Shown piece by piece: positions 13,770 to 24,945 of a stretch of 64,000 bases of DNA (positions are counted from its first letter, which is position 1; every line of letters begins with the position of its first letter). Under the pieces are notes generated by a model, which saw nothing but the letters and a program-made list of their open reading frames with translations, ran no database searches and was not told where the DNA came from. A program made the translations under genes and the position numbers. The stretch comes from Echinostoma caproni (Eukaryota > Platyhelminthes > Trematoda > Plagiorchiida > Echinostomatidae), in contig UZAN01039526.1 of the NCBI GenBank assembly GCA_900618425.1, forward strand, positions 62,001 through 126,000, written 5' to 3'.

Positions 13770-15566
13770 GAAAGAAGAGACGCAAGCACGGTGGCTAGCA
13801 AGCAGCGCTTAAACACACACACCACCATCGTAAATGACTGTGCCACATTGGTCAGCACAAACATCGTAAAAATGACGGATCTAACGTGCACCCTAGATTC
13901 ATGCATCAACCGTAACACGTTTATTGTTTATCTTCAAGAATCCTGGCTTGCCATAAAGTCAAGGACTCACTAATTGAAATCAACGGTTTTAAATGCTTCC
14001 GTAATAACAGGAAGCAATGTAAGAAGAAAACAGGAGGTGCTGTAGTTTCTTAGTGGTCCTCTTCTTAGCCCACTATACGCAATGCAATTAACGTGTTCAC
14101 TGAAACATCGTACAAATCTGGAGACTTGGCGGCTGTTAAGCATTACACCAACTAGATCAAAGCTAAAGTAAGACGCCTCGCTCTGTCGTACGCTTCCCAG
14201 CTTCTGCAATGTAACAACAGTAAGCGAATTCGCCAAGGTATCAAATTGCTGTGAGAGACCAAATCCAAAACTCCAGATTGTACAACGGATCTGGACAGTG
14301 TTAATGTAGCATTTATCACCCATCAAGCGATGAGATCACGCCATTTGTTCTGGACGATACCGTTCAAGTAAAGGCCGTCTCGAAAGAGGAAACTTTTGAA
14401 CTCTTTTGTACCATGAAAACCACGTGCAGTGTTGGTCCCGATGGTCTTCCATCTTCGCTTCTGAGATATGGGACCCAGTCTCCCACTTTTGAACAATTCC
14501 CTGAAAATCTGCTCCATACCAGACTGTTGGAAACAAATGTTTCCATTCCCAAATCCTGTACTCCAAACGTTCTAACCAAACGCTTCCATCCTATCGTTTC
14601 AACTTATGTTGGACTCAAACTAACAGAACGTGTTGTTTTTACTCGCATCCAGTCCACATTTGATGTCTTGTATGATCCTCTTTAGTTTGATTATAAACCA
14701 AACAGAGGCATGCTAGATGCAGTTTCCTCTCTTTTACATAAAATTACCAAATCCTTGAATGACTCTGCGAAATCTGTCCGTTGTGTGTTTCTGAACTACT
14801 CATCTACTTTTGATTCTAATTCCCGTTCTCTCAAAATGTATCGAATGTCTCTTCACATTATCACAATCTTCTGTCCCAAGTGAACGGTTATTGATTGGCT
14901 GCGAACCCATATCCTGGGTAAACTGTATTTAATACCTGGGCGTTTTTATTGAAACTAATCTTCATAGGACCCCTCACAATCAACACATTATCAGTAAGCT
15001 TCGACAATTTTCTTTTCATATCCGTAAAGTTAGTCAGTTTCGTATTCACCAATTAATTATTTCCAACTTTGTGTACTAGCGTGTTTTCCCTGTTTTATTT
15101 TAATTATCACCTGTTGTTTTTCCCCACCATCCTTAGGAAAGATTTTAATTTGCTTTGAATTGGATTGCCATCATTAGCCGTGTCTCGTCAATCCCACCAA
15201 AAGATTCGGTAACTAGCCTATGCGAACGTCATTTGAATGCATGTGAAAAGTTTGCGCATACGACTCTCATCGACTGTACACATCCGCTACACGCTGATCT
15301 AAGTTCCTGTTGTTCCCATTCCTCAAGCAGATCACAATATTGTTCTGCTTCCTCTAGAATAAACATGTATCGTAACTCCACAGTACTCTTATCAGCACAT
15401 ATTCTGGTTAACAAAGAACAGGTTTCCACAGACTTTTTTAACAGTTTTAGGACTTAAATCTCTTTTTCATTGCTATTTTTGTTTTGTCCCTTGCTCCAAA
15501 CTGTACATTTTTAACTGAATTTTGTGGGCTTCATGCTTGCAGAAGTTCTTACAATACAATACAATC
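13770..15566 (+). mobile_element. CR1/Rex1-like non-LTR retrotransposon, copy A (rearranged, dead)
   Basis: The element would encode an apurinic-type endonuclease plus reverse transcriptase. Visible parts in order: endonuclease N-terminus with the QESWL motif (about 13945) and the following INGFKCFRNNRK stretch; an abrupt join at 14053 to the linker and RT start (VGPDGLPSSLLRYG near 14430, then the KRFHPIVSTY block); the NYSSTFDS block near 14800; a second join at 14832 that removes the catalytic RT box; then the thumb region (YLGVFIETNL near 14930) and the C-terminus with CCSHSSSRS (15155-15457). Stops and frame changes are frequent, for example TAG after DPL at 14686. The 3' end is TTTTTAACTGAA (15509-15520) followed by an (ACAAT)3 tail. 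Clade is judged from the YSSTFD-type motif. Confidence 0.8.
14053..14831 (+). repeat. 779-bp block identical to 29261-30039 (copy in element A)
   Basis: Read base by base, this block matches the one 15208 bp downstream with no difference that I can see, and stops sharply at both ends. It holds the linker and first part of the RT of the CR1-like element. Sequence on either side in copies A and B is only roughly alike or joins different parts of the element. Confidence 0.9.
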
Positions 15567-16006
15567 TGAACTTATATTTTTGTTATCTTTCACAGAGGAA
15601 AATTCAGAATTGTCGGATGGTAGTCTTTATCCCCACAAGGGTGACGAAAACCCTTGACAAACTTTGTCTCAGTGCCTACGCCTCGGTTATGTTGAATGTT
15701 TTTGAACGGATTCCGGCTAACACTGTGCACCCAGTTTGATGTCCAAGACCCTCAACAGTTTCAGTGGGTCCACACATGAAGTATTCCACAGTTCATTCTT
15801 CGTCTAATTCCATTCCATCCTCGTTTGGTAGGAAGGGTCAGGCTTTTCGCGTTCATCCTTTTGATGAAAATGTATTCTTTCAACACTGTTAACATAAAAA
15901 TATTTCTTTACACACCGATATCCGGAAAAACTTGACCTCTCACGATAAACCAATACTTGTGTGTCAAAGTATTGAAAATTGGTTCTCGTAGCTCGGGTGA
16001 ACTGAA
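15567..16006. other. No gene recognised
   Basis: Short stretch between the CR1-like tail and the inverted repeat at 16007. No supported feature. Confidence 0.45.
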
Positions 16007-16150
16007 TTCCATTTCGCCTGTTTGCCGAGCTTGGCAATTTGTTTGTGATGTGAAGTGACTGCCACTTCACAAGCACTGATGATGTCACCTCGGCTGGTGA
16101 TGAAACGTTTGCAAACAAATTACCAAGCTCGACGAACAGGTGAAATGGAA
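16007..16150. repeat. Imperfect 38-bp inverted repeat with nested hairpin
   Basis: Arms 16007-16044 and 16113-16150 pair with four mismatches, all transitions that leave G-U wobbles on one strand or the other. The 68-nt interior holds a perfect 8-bp hairpin (GTGAAGTG 16050-16057 with CACTTCAC 16063-16070). It also holds a CTGATGA (16076-16082) and a GAAAC (16102-16106) separated by the stem TCACC/GGTGA. The whole stretch could fold as one long hairpin RNA. Its family is unknown. Confidence 0.7.
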
Positions 16151-19100
16151 CTTGTGTGGATCATTTTTGAATCCACTTTCAATGGTACGTTTCATGTTTT
16201 GGATTCATTTTCCACTTTTTGATCGCCCAAATCTTTGGATTGCAATGCCCATCACCTACCCATCTCTTGCAGTAATCTAACCATAAATTCCAAGAAATGT
16301 TTGAGACCTTATTTACACAAAGAATTATTAAGACTCAGAACATTGTTCTTTTAAATGACCTTATATACTAACACCTAAATGTCAAATATCTTGCCTTATT
16401 CTTTCCCAACCAGCCAATCGGTTTGCTTACGTCAAAAACGTTCGGGTCTTAAGTTTCGTGCTTCAGTTTACCGTGTAACTCCATTCATCCCGTGTAACTT
16501 CTCGATTGGGGCTGCTATATATCTGATCTATCTCATGAGGTTTTCATTATTTTGCCTGATTTACTTACGAGGGACCTCAATTTATTGTCTCCACATACGA
16601 CATATTATAGCTAATCCATTTTAAACCTGTAAATTACTCTGTCATACAACTTTGAAGATAGATCCGTTCCATTGTTATTGGCCTGCTAAGTACTTTTCTT
16701 CCGCAGTCTCACGTTTCCGGTATGCGCTCAATATGGTCACCCGGCAGCATCTTCTAACGAGTGAGGATTATAACGTATGTATCAGCTTTTCAAGAGGCTA
16801 ATCTGCATTCGACTTTTATACCATTGTGTTTCTGTAGTTTTGTTGATGCCTCTGTTTTTGTGAACCCGCAGCAAAGTGACTCAANGAAAAACAGAGATAG
16901 TTTGATTACCTTACTTAACCGGAGACAGATAGGGAGCATAAAAACGTTTTCTTAATGTTTGCAATGTTACTATTGGAAACTATCCTATTTTTTGCCAAAT
17001 CCAACATCAATATTCAATTGTTTGCCGGTTTCTTTGATTCTCCTGTTTTCTCGACACGAACAAAGAAAATGCGCGATGAGCGTTTTATCATGTCACCAGT
17101 TAATGAAGGCCATTGATTGGCAAGTTGCATAACTGTTTCTTTGTATTGATGTCTATGCCCTACAATTCAATGGACACTTATTCATTTTTTTCACAGTTAA
17201 TCCCTATCAGAACAAAACATCCAAATATAATGGATTACGAAACTGAGAGATACAAAGCTGTTTTGGAACATGGAATCAGGTTAAGAGGAGAAAGAAAGTT
17301 TCTTTATCACATACAACCGGGCTTTACTTGAATTTCTAAATCATAACATTCTGCGATCCTCGGCGATTAAACATCAATGTTTCGAACTCAATAATCATTG
17401 TAAACTTTCTCTGTACAAATTATTTCGAAGTGGACCCGTATGTAAACGATCACTACGATCGTATTAGTGTCACTGGGTGTGATTGTCAGGGCTTGGAACA
17501 GCAAAATCATTTTTTACTTATAAAGAGTAAGCGTTCACGCACCATCTGCATTTGTTTGTAAATAATTGGTAATCCGTTACCGCTGAGGTTTACTGAACTG
17601 TCAGACTATGGTCATTGGAAATTTTTGCAGCATCTCGTTACTTCTAAATGCATATAATTTAGTTGTTTTTGATGTTGTCTATGAGCGCAAATCAGGATGG
17701 AAGGATGTTTTAGAAACAAAGTGGGGTCTTTGCTAGAATTCACATTTTTTGGGCGGATTACCAGACGTTGGCTGTTGCTAGATTATTTGCAGTATCCTGT
17801 GTGCCGAAATGCTTACCATGCCGCCCAAAATATCCAGGTGATTAGGACTAACATCACAGGGCTCTTCGCTGGGAAACAAAACATACAAATTAAAAGGTAG
17901 AAAGCAATATACAGCCATTTCAACCGACAATGTAAAACCACTGAACCTGAGACTTCACAGGTAGAATACCAGCACAGTGTCCTTTACAAAACGGGCCACC
18001 TGGTCAAGCTGTTTCTTTCTATCCTTACACGAAATAGCACAAATCATCTTTGCATTATCCTTTGTGGTTCCTCAAAAGGTTCGCGTAAATTATGGGAATT
18101 AATAAGATAGAAAAAGACGTTCAGTGATTCCTATCTTTGCCTTCCCCGTCTCCATTCCCGTGTTCACGTCGGCATTCAACGTGTAAATCAGTTACATCCC
18201 ACACTATATATTTATCAAACTAATGCGCATTTACGGGCACACGCACCTAATACTCGTTTACATGTATTCCTCAAGTAATGACCGTATTGCCAGTGTATAT
18301 ATATATATACGTGAGCAATGTGAGCACTGAATCGGAGTGGAAACATTGGTCGGCAAAGGGTAAATATAAGTTCAACAACTAAAATCTCTTAGGAGAAGTG
18401 TGGTCAAAATACACTGTTCTGATGGTTGGCCATTTCCTACTCTGGAAACGAACTAAGAATTGGGGTGCGTTTTAGAAACTAAAGGTTTTCCAAAAAGCTC
18501 TCTAAATGAGCAACAAGAACGACAGTCTGACTGATGTTGACCACGTACTGTAAACTTCCTGAAGCAAAGCGCTTTTTGCACTCCTTGATAGATGTGCTCA
18601 ATCTATTATGAATGTTTCGTTACATGGTTGTAACTATTTCGCTGTTAAAACACGCTCCTTGCAATGTTCAGCTAGGGAAAAAGGACCGTCATTATTCAAA
18701 AATTATGCTTGAAGGCAACAGTAATTGTTTTACTGCTTTGCAATTCCATAATAAAAAATTTAACTCCTTCGAGGGAGGTAATTAAAAAAAAGCTGGATAT
18801 GACCGATTCAATAATTTAATTTACTCATTAAATGGAATTATACATAGGGTAGAAAGCAGAAAAATGCTTTTTTAGTAAACCGAATAAATGTAAATCAGTG
18901 GTAAGAGAAGAAGAATTATCAAACAAACATAGCTTTAACATAATATAATGCATAAATAGAAATTGTTGATCAATGGAATAAGTCAATTTTGCATCATTGC
19001 ACACGTTGCCATTCACATTTGTACACAGTCCAGCTACCGTTCCCGATTCGTTATCAGGAAATTCTTTCTTTTCCGTATTCATTGTACCAGATGTTGTCGA

Positions 19101-19480
19101 AGGAGTATAAATGTACAAAAATGGTTGGGAGTTCGATTAATTTAGTTTGCGTATATTCAATGCTTGCAGTCAACGTGTATTTCTAGAAATCCTCGGCTAA
19201 GATTTCCATTTATCCAAAACTCAAGAGTAAATAAACGTACTCTTTTCGAAAACATGGTTTTTTTAATTTACACTAGGACCCTATTATGAACGGCAACTGT
19301 TGCGGAAAATGTTGAAAACGGATTTTTCTGAGCCTCACTTGAACGTCTGCGGAACAGTTTTCCATCAAAATTGCCTTCTCATTTCTCATTATGCGTGCAT
19401 CATTCCTATATGCGAAATAAATCGTGTTACAGATGAAAGATTTTGTGAATCGAAAGCAAGCAGCGTTGCTTGGAGTGCCA
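16151..19480. other. No gene recognised
   Basis: No supported gene or element. A palindromic (TA)n stretch GTATATATATATATAC lies at 18295-18310, and one ambiguous base at 16885. The frame at 17113-17331 has an unremarkable product with no known domain. Confidence 0.45.
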
Positions 19481-19538
19481 GTCATCTGTCAATCATACAA
19501 TCACTGTGGTTGCGGTGGTTGTATGATTGACAGATGAC
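19481..19538. repeat. Perfect 20-bp inverted repeat
   Basis: Arm 19481-19500 is the exact reverse complement of 19519-19538. The loop is the 18-nt TCACTGTGGTTGCGGTGG. The match stops cleanly on both outer and inner sides. Confidence 0.9.
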
Positions 19539-19794
19539 GTCAACCCACACAAGTGCCGCTTGGTAAACTGCTTTCGGTCGCACTTCTCCAAGCAAACTGG
19601 CCGTACCTATAATTCTGAGTAACAATAGTCGTTCTCTGTTTGGCAAGTTATTGGATTTATCCTACCTGCGCAAACAAAAGGGTTTCATACTTCGTGTGTC
19701 TTCTGTCTTCAGGAGTCAGAAAACATGTGGATTATTCAATTTTTCAGCTGCACAGTTTAGTTTGCTTCAAATAGCGTGAACAACAATGCAAGAG

Positions 19795-20860
19795 GAAACT
19801 GGGAGGTGCTGTGATTAAGTACATCAGCTTCAAAAGGTGTGGTAATTCCGAAGTTCTTTTTCAGGTTTCGTAAAATGGCACTGATTACTTCACTGTCATC
19901 CATTACTTAGATTTTCCCTCATCGTTTTGTCACCATCACCAATTTATACATCACTTACTACTGTAGGCTATCGGATACCGGCACGTTTTATGATCATTTT
20001 CCAACGTTATTGTCTCATCACTTCTCTCACTTCTGTTGGTTTAAAACTGATGGAGAGGTCAGTTATACATCTTCTTCATTAATCTGTCACCACTCTCGAT
20101 CGCATTTGTCCATTTGTGTACAAGAAGAGCCGATATATACAGAGTGCTATTTCTCCATTGGTCCACTTCGTTTCTCACTATCTAAAAGACAAAGCCCAGA
20201 GTGTGTAATGTGCTTTTCTTGATTCTTCTCCGGCTTTTGATTGTACTCCCTCCTTCTTGTATGCTGTTGTTGTTTGTTAAATTAAGAAGACAGTCAACGG
20301 CGTCACTCAACCGTTAGAATGTCCCTAAAGGTGCCATTCTATTAATCTATCTTCTGGAGGCTTGTATCAATGGCTTACATTTGATTCCCCCTCCCCATGT
20401 GGGACATTTTAACTATACTGATGATAGCCATTTATTTTAACATATCTAATCAATCTGTGCTGTCCGCGTACAACGCGAAACTTCCCTTACCCCGTTACTT
20501 ATTCCACTTTGCCCGCTCTGAATCTTAATCCTGAAAAGTGCCTTGAGTTTCTTTTACATTGAACCGTTTCTCCTCTACCCAGACAGGATACGAATTTAGT
20601 AAAACTCGATTAGCAGTGTTAGTTATGTGAAGTTCGTCGGTGTCACTTCGCTGGTCTATGCATATTCAAACTGTCGCTTTCAAGCTGAAAAGTTTCTCCT
20701 ACCAGATAAAAAGATTACTGATGATACAGTAGTTATTTCACATATATATTTTACCAGCATTGCAATCAGGGTTTCTTTTTATCTGAAATCATGTGTATAT
20801 CTTTGTAAAGCTTCAACAAGCATACTATTCTGATTGAACAAATCATGCCATTTGTTATCA
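19795..20860 (+). mobile_element. CR1-like non-LTR retrotransposon fragment, copy G
   Basis: A degraded endonuclease piece near 19797-19870 (GGAVIKYISFKRCGNSEVLF) lines up with the GGVITYTNSTWSCKSEVLL stretch of copy B. Further on, YTDDSHLF near 20420 corresponds to the catalytic Y-x-D-D box of the RT and keeps both aspartates. LNPEKCLEFLLH follows, then VKFVGVTS near 20640, which matches the K-x-LGV-type block after the palm. Frameshifts separate these pieces, and neither the 5' part nor the C-terminus is recognisable. Ends are approximate. Confidence 0.6.
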
Positions 20861-22815
20861 ACTGTAGTTTAGTTTTTCTTTATCTGTGCAATTATGAAGT
20901 GCCATCTGTTCCAGACTGATCTTAACAATCCCAAAACGCATCAGTTAGCCGTTTGTGCATGGGTTACGAAATACTGTGACCAGGGCACCCAGGATACTTG
21001 ATATTCTCAGCCAACGCCCACATTTATGGAATATTGGGGTTTGACGAAAGCAGATAGATATAGACGGATTATGGATTACTAGTGCCAAAATGCAAAGTTG
21101 GAAATGCAAAGCCGTACAACAACAGGGTTTTTATGTAATCAGAACAGAATTCGATCAATGAATACCACAGAGCGGAACATCAAAAACTCACAAAAGATCA
21201 TTCGAAACATTCGATGAAAGAGGTATTGACCGAAAAATTCCTTCTATTAGATTCATTCTCCAAACCTATATGAATTACTTGCATTTTGCTTTCATCACTG
21301 TAATTCGGAATTAATCGGAGCATACTATGTAATTTATTTAGGAAGGAATTTATCACATACGTTGTGTGAGGTACAGTTAATTCACCATGCAGCTTTACAA
21401 TTTAAAATCGACTTCATACAGCGCTTTCTCTGGTCTTTCACTTTGAATCTGTGACATTCCAGTTTCATATCGCAGTTGCAACGAAAGAAAACAGATAGTC
21501 TTATTTTTTACCCGCTCTACTAAGCTAATTCAACTGGATCAGTGAAATCAGGTACTGAAATCTCTGTTGCTCTTGAGTGACGGCGTGTACCATCAGCTCT
21601 CACCGACAATCCCATAGCGCGGAGTTTTCCGCAGGTATAATGCCACTCGTTCTTTTCACATGTGATGTAAACAGATCCATTGTTTTCACTAAAATGGATA
21701 TAAACTATATCATGACTTCTATCGCAAATGGAGCAAATCTAACTGGTGTGTTAACATGTGCATTAAAAATCATCTTTATGAACTAAAGTGACGTAAAAGT
21801 ATACAGAAGCGTTGATTTGCGAAAACTGCTTCTGAAAACTCTAACCAGAGTAGTGATCTCTTGTGACCACACACGTTTGCATATATCTTTCGATTTGCAT
21901 CTAAGTAAATGTCCTGAATGTAAGTTGAGCCTATAATCACTAAACGAAGTGTCATTACTGAATGTCAGCAAAAGAATATGGCATAGCGTGTACCTAATTT
22001 GGGTTAGAATTCACAGATAAGAGTCACAAGGTCCAGCATGATGGGAGAATAGGAAATGTAGTCAGAAGTTGGCACCTAGGTTTGCGTTCTTCAAAGACCA
22101 GTTGTGACTTTTACCATCTTGGCATCCCATCTCGCTCCCAGTTGTGGATTCTCTCTGGATTTTCTCATAAGTGTCACAATGCACAATGAACTTTAGAAGC
22201 TTAAAAGTCATGCAATTTGGAACAAATAAAACAATTAGGAGAAAAATTAGGTTTCTGAAAATGGTGGTTCACATTTACAATGGTTATTACTATGACAATT
22301 TTCACTTTTAACATACGGAATAACCGAACTTTTCAAGATCAAAGACACCATGTGTGCCTTTATTAGGTTGCGGGGCATTCATTCAATCCCAAGAGTACTG
22401 CGTTTTGAGACTTAAGGACTTCCAAAAATATGGGTATCTCTTGTGATAGCTACTTCATCGAGTAAACACTCCACTAAATAATATCTATTGAAACGAATGT
22501 GTATTGTTTTAGAAAGAGAGTAATTTAAAATATTTTTATCTTCTTTGAGTCTAAGAGTTTTTTCAGGTATGATGATACAGTGGCTCATCCACCTCTACCC
22601 ATTATATTCAACGAATATTTATGAAAAACCTTGAATACTAAACAACCAACCCCATAATTAAAACATCAATAATTTGATAGATTCGAGTTGAGATGTTCGG
22701 AATGGAATTAGAAAGAACTTTGTGAAACACCCCATGAGTTATTAATATTATTATTATTCTACATATCAATATAATAATAATATCAGTATAGTACTAATAA
22801 ATACGCAACTCACCG
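20861..22815. other. No gene recognised
   Basis: No supported feature. An AT-only imperfect palindrome built from ATT/AAT triplets lies near 22745-22785, just left of the Penelope-like fragment. Confidence 0.45.
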
Positions 22816-23420
22816 CAAAATCCCGCCGATTTGTCGCGACCAACGGAACAACCACATCGAGATTTTATACGAGAACATTACTCGCTGACCGGACGGATCA
22901 ATTCAAAGAACATGTGATCTGGGCAGTGTTTGGTTTTTGCGGTCTTTTTCCGCATGCGATGTAGAGTTGGTTTCGTTCGCACACTGTTTCATCGATCGCG
23001 TGAATTTGCCCACTGAGGATCCCTTAAACGATGAAAAAGATCTACGAAAAAAGTACTTAACGCAAACAAATATCTAGCTTCATTCAGCGCCAACACCAAA
23101 AGTAGAAAACCCAATAACTTCTTCTCTATATCAAAGCATTTTTTAAAGTTTTTGTACCTGGAAACTGGTCAATTGGGCGGTTGAACTCTGCCATCAAGCC
23201 CGTGCATTGCACAGATGTCTTCGGTACCACCTGGCGAGATCAATCTGCATTTACCAACTCAAGTGTGGTCGCTCTGGCATCTATATGGGCACAATAGAGA
23301 GACAGTTATGTCGTCAAATGGCCAAACACATCACGGTATGGACGACAAGTTCGAAATCGTTCTGTCATTGACTGGGCAGTAAAGACTCAGATCTCCGATT
23401 ACACAGCATCTATTTGGACG
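22816..23420 (+). mobile_element. Penelope-like element fragment (RT connector plus GIY-YIG)
   Basis: Penelope-like elements encode a reverse transcriptase followed by a GIY-YIG endonuclease. The first part here (about 22830-23100) resembles the stretch after the RT palm, with VGFVRTLFHRSREFAH as the clearest piece. The nuclease start follows at about 23246: ICIYQLKCGRSGIYMGTIER, where IYMGT stands in for the usual YIGRT. A stop follows at the end of the AKHIT-like block (about 23365). Residual similarity to the region after the nuclease core continues in another frame to about 23420. Both ends are truncated. The family call rests on motif order only. Confidence 0.6.
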
Positions 23421-23985
23421 GAAACAATGTCGCTTCAGCTCACACAAGTTATGAGAAAACACTTGTGTCACTACTTCAACCTCTTCACTGGTGTTCCAGT
23501 GACAACCAGAAAAATTCAGTTAGATATCAAACAAAGTTGGAATAGATGTAAATACATCTTGCACTGCACAAGAAAGTCAAAAAACAATGGTTTGCTATTA
23601 GACATGCCATACACTTTACAAAGAAATTTAAATCTAACCCTTGGGTCCCTGGTAAGAAAATGTATTGGGTTGTGGCAAATCTCACAAAATATTCGCAATA
23701 GATTTGAGGACAAGCTACCTAATGCTTACCAGTTCCTCCTCAGCGGAAAAAGCAGCTGCACCTGTGAATCGCGTGCAGCATCGTTGTCGGAGCATATTTT
23801 TGATAACATGTTCACCACTACACACGCCTGTTTAAATAAATTTTCTACACGCACACACGCCTCACATTCAACTTAAAGACCGTCTGACTTCCTGGAAATC
23901 GTAATGTCACATGAAGCTCACTTTTTTATTACACAACATCACTTATAGTCAAATGGATACTCCTCAAAGGGAGATTTGGGGATCA
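23421..23985. other. No recognised gene; 149-codon frame of unknown meaning
   Basis: The + frame 23427-23876 is among the longer open frames of the window, but its product shows no domain, signal peptide or family I know. It begins inside the Penelope-like remnant. I treat it as chance or as remnant coding sequence. Confidence 0.35.
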
Positions 23986-24945
23986 TTCATGTAAGATTCA
24001 TCTCATTGGTTGTTTAGGAAGTGTGAAAAATTGTAAGTTGAGGGAAAATGCAGGAGTTGGGAGGGTGTTCCACAACTTAGTAGTTTGGAGAAAAAATAAG
24101 ATTGAATTAGAGAAGGACACCATTTATTACCGAAATCCGATAAAATGACCAGATGTTGATGTACGGGATGAACGGGAAAAATCGCAAGACAGTGAGTTGC
24201 CTAAGCAAGCTCCAAAGAACAAAAGAAAGCAAAGTAGTAACGGTAGATGAGGGGCAGTGAAGCAACCGCCCGGCGACGGGATGATGACAGCAGATTACAA
24301 TTTAGCGAAGCATCATCAGTCAGCCAGATGACCTTTCGCCTGCCACTATCAAGAATGAGAAGAGAATAAGATGAAGCTCCACCCTACATATAAGTGCACT
24401 ATTCACGAGCATAGTGCATTGAGCTTTGCATAGTGGGAGGAGATTGGCTGAAATAACTAAGTGTCTGACACGGAATAAAAGCCAACCTTACCAGCGGCAC
24501 GAAAAGCTAGCTGAAATATAAAAGGTGCCAGTATAAGGAATAAGGAATAAGTTATAGGCAGTCTAAAAAAAGAAAAACAATCATTGGGGCGCATCCGATT
24601 GGAATCCAAAGATGACGGGAAGAATAATTCATAGTATTTCAGAGAAATCGAATGAAGTGAAATTTAGGGAGCACTGAATGCAACGTGCTTATGGCAACCC
24701 CCCAAAGGAGATGCGTTTGAAATCAGAGTTCAATCCAGTCCACTACACTTTGGGCATGGTGCGTAGTACAGTCGGAGAGGAAACAGTGGATCCTGGCACC
24801 AACACCAAAATCATGGATGGAGTTGACACTTTTGTGAAAGAGATCGTCGACTGATAAAAGAAAGAGGGTGGACGCAAGTGCTGAACCTTGGGGAACGCCA
24901 GTATTCATAATAAGCGGCTGAGATAGAAACCAATTCTTTTAAATG
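23986..24945 (-). mobile_element. Jockey-like non-LTR retrotransposon fragment, copy H
   Basis: On the reverse strand the clearest part is 24723-24908: INTGVPQGSALASTLFLL followed by a DDLF block, the VPQGS-LSP-LF motif of non-LTR reverse transcriptases of the jockey/I type. At the place of the catalytic FADDS box the sequence reads FGVGA, so both aspartates are lost. Weak similarity to the C-terminal part, with several frame changes, continues down to about 24000. It differs from the CR1-like copies, which read NNSGVLQGAVLSPYLF at the same site. Confidence 0.55.

Noticed and set aside
13970..14326. 118-codon - frame (and its twin at 29226-29534)
   Set aside because: It is the antisense shadow of the CR1-like linker; the + strand reads a recognisable RT frame through the same bases.
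16076..16106. Active hammerhead ribozyme at 16.08 kb
   Set aside because: Core and stem II are out of register by one base and no stem III with a cleavage triplet is visible; kept only as a weak lead.
22738..22800. AT-rich palindrome near 22.75 kb
   Set aside because: Made of ATT/AAT microsatellite triplets; pairing is a by-product of simple sequence.
23427..23876. 149-codon + frame as a host gene
   Set aside because: No known domain, and it begins inside Penelope-like remnant sequence; kept only as an unexplained frame.
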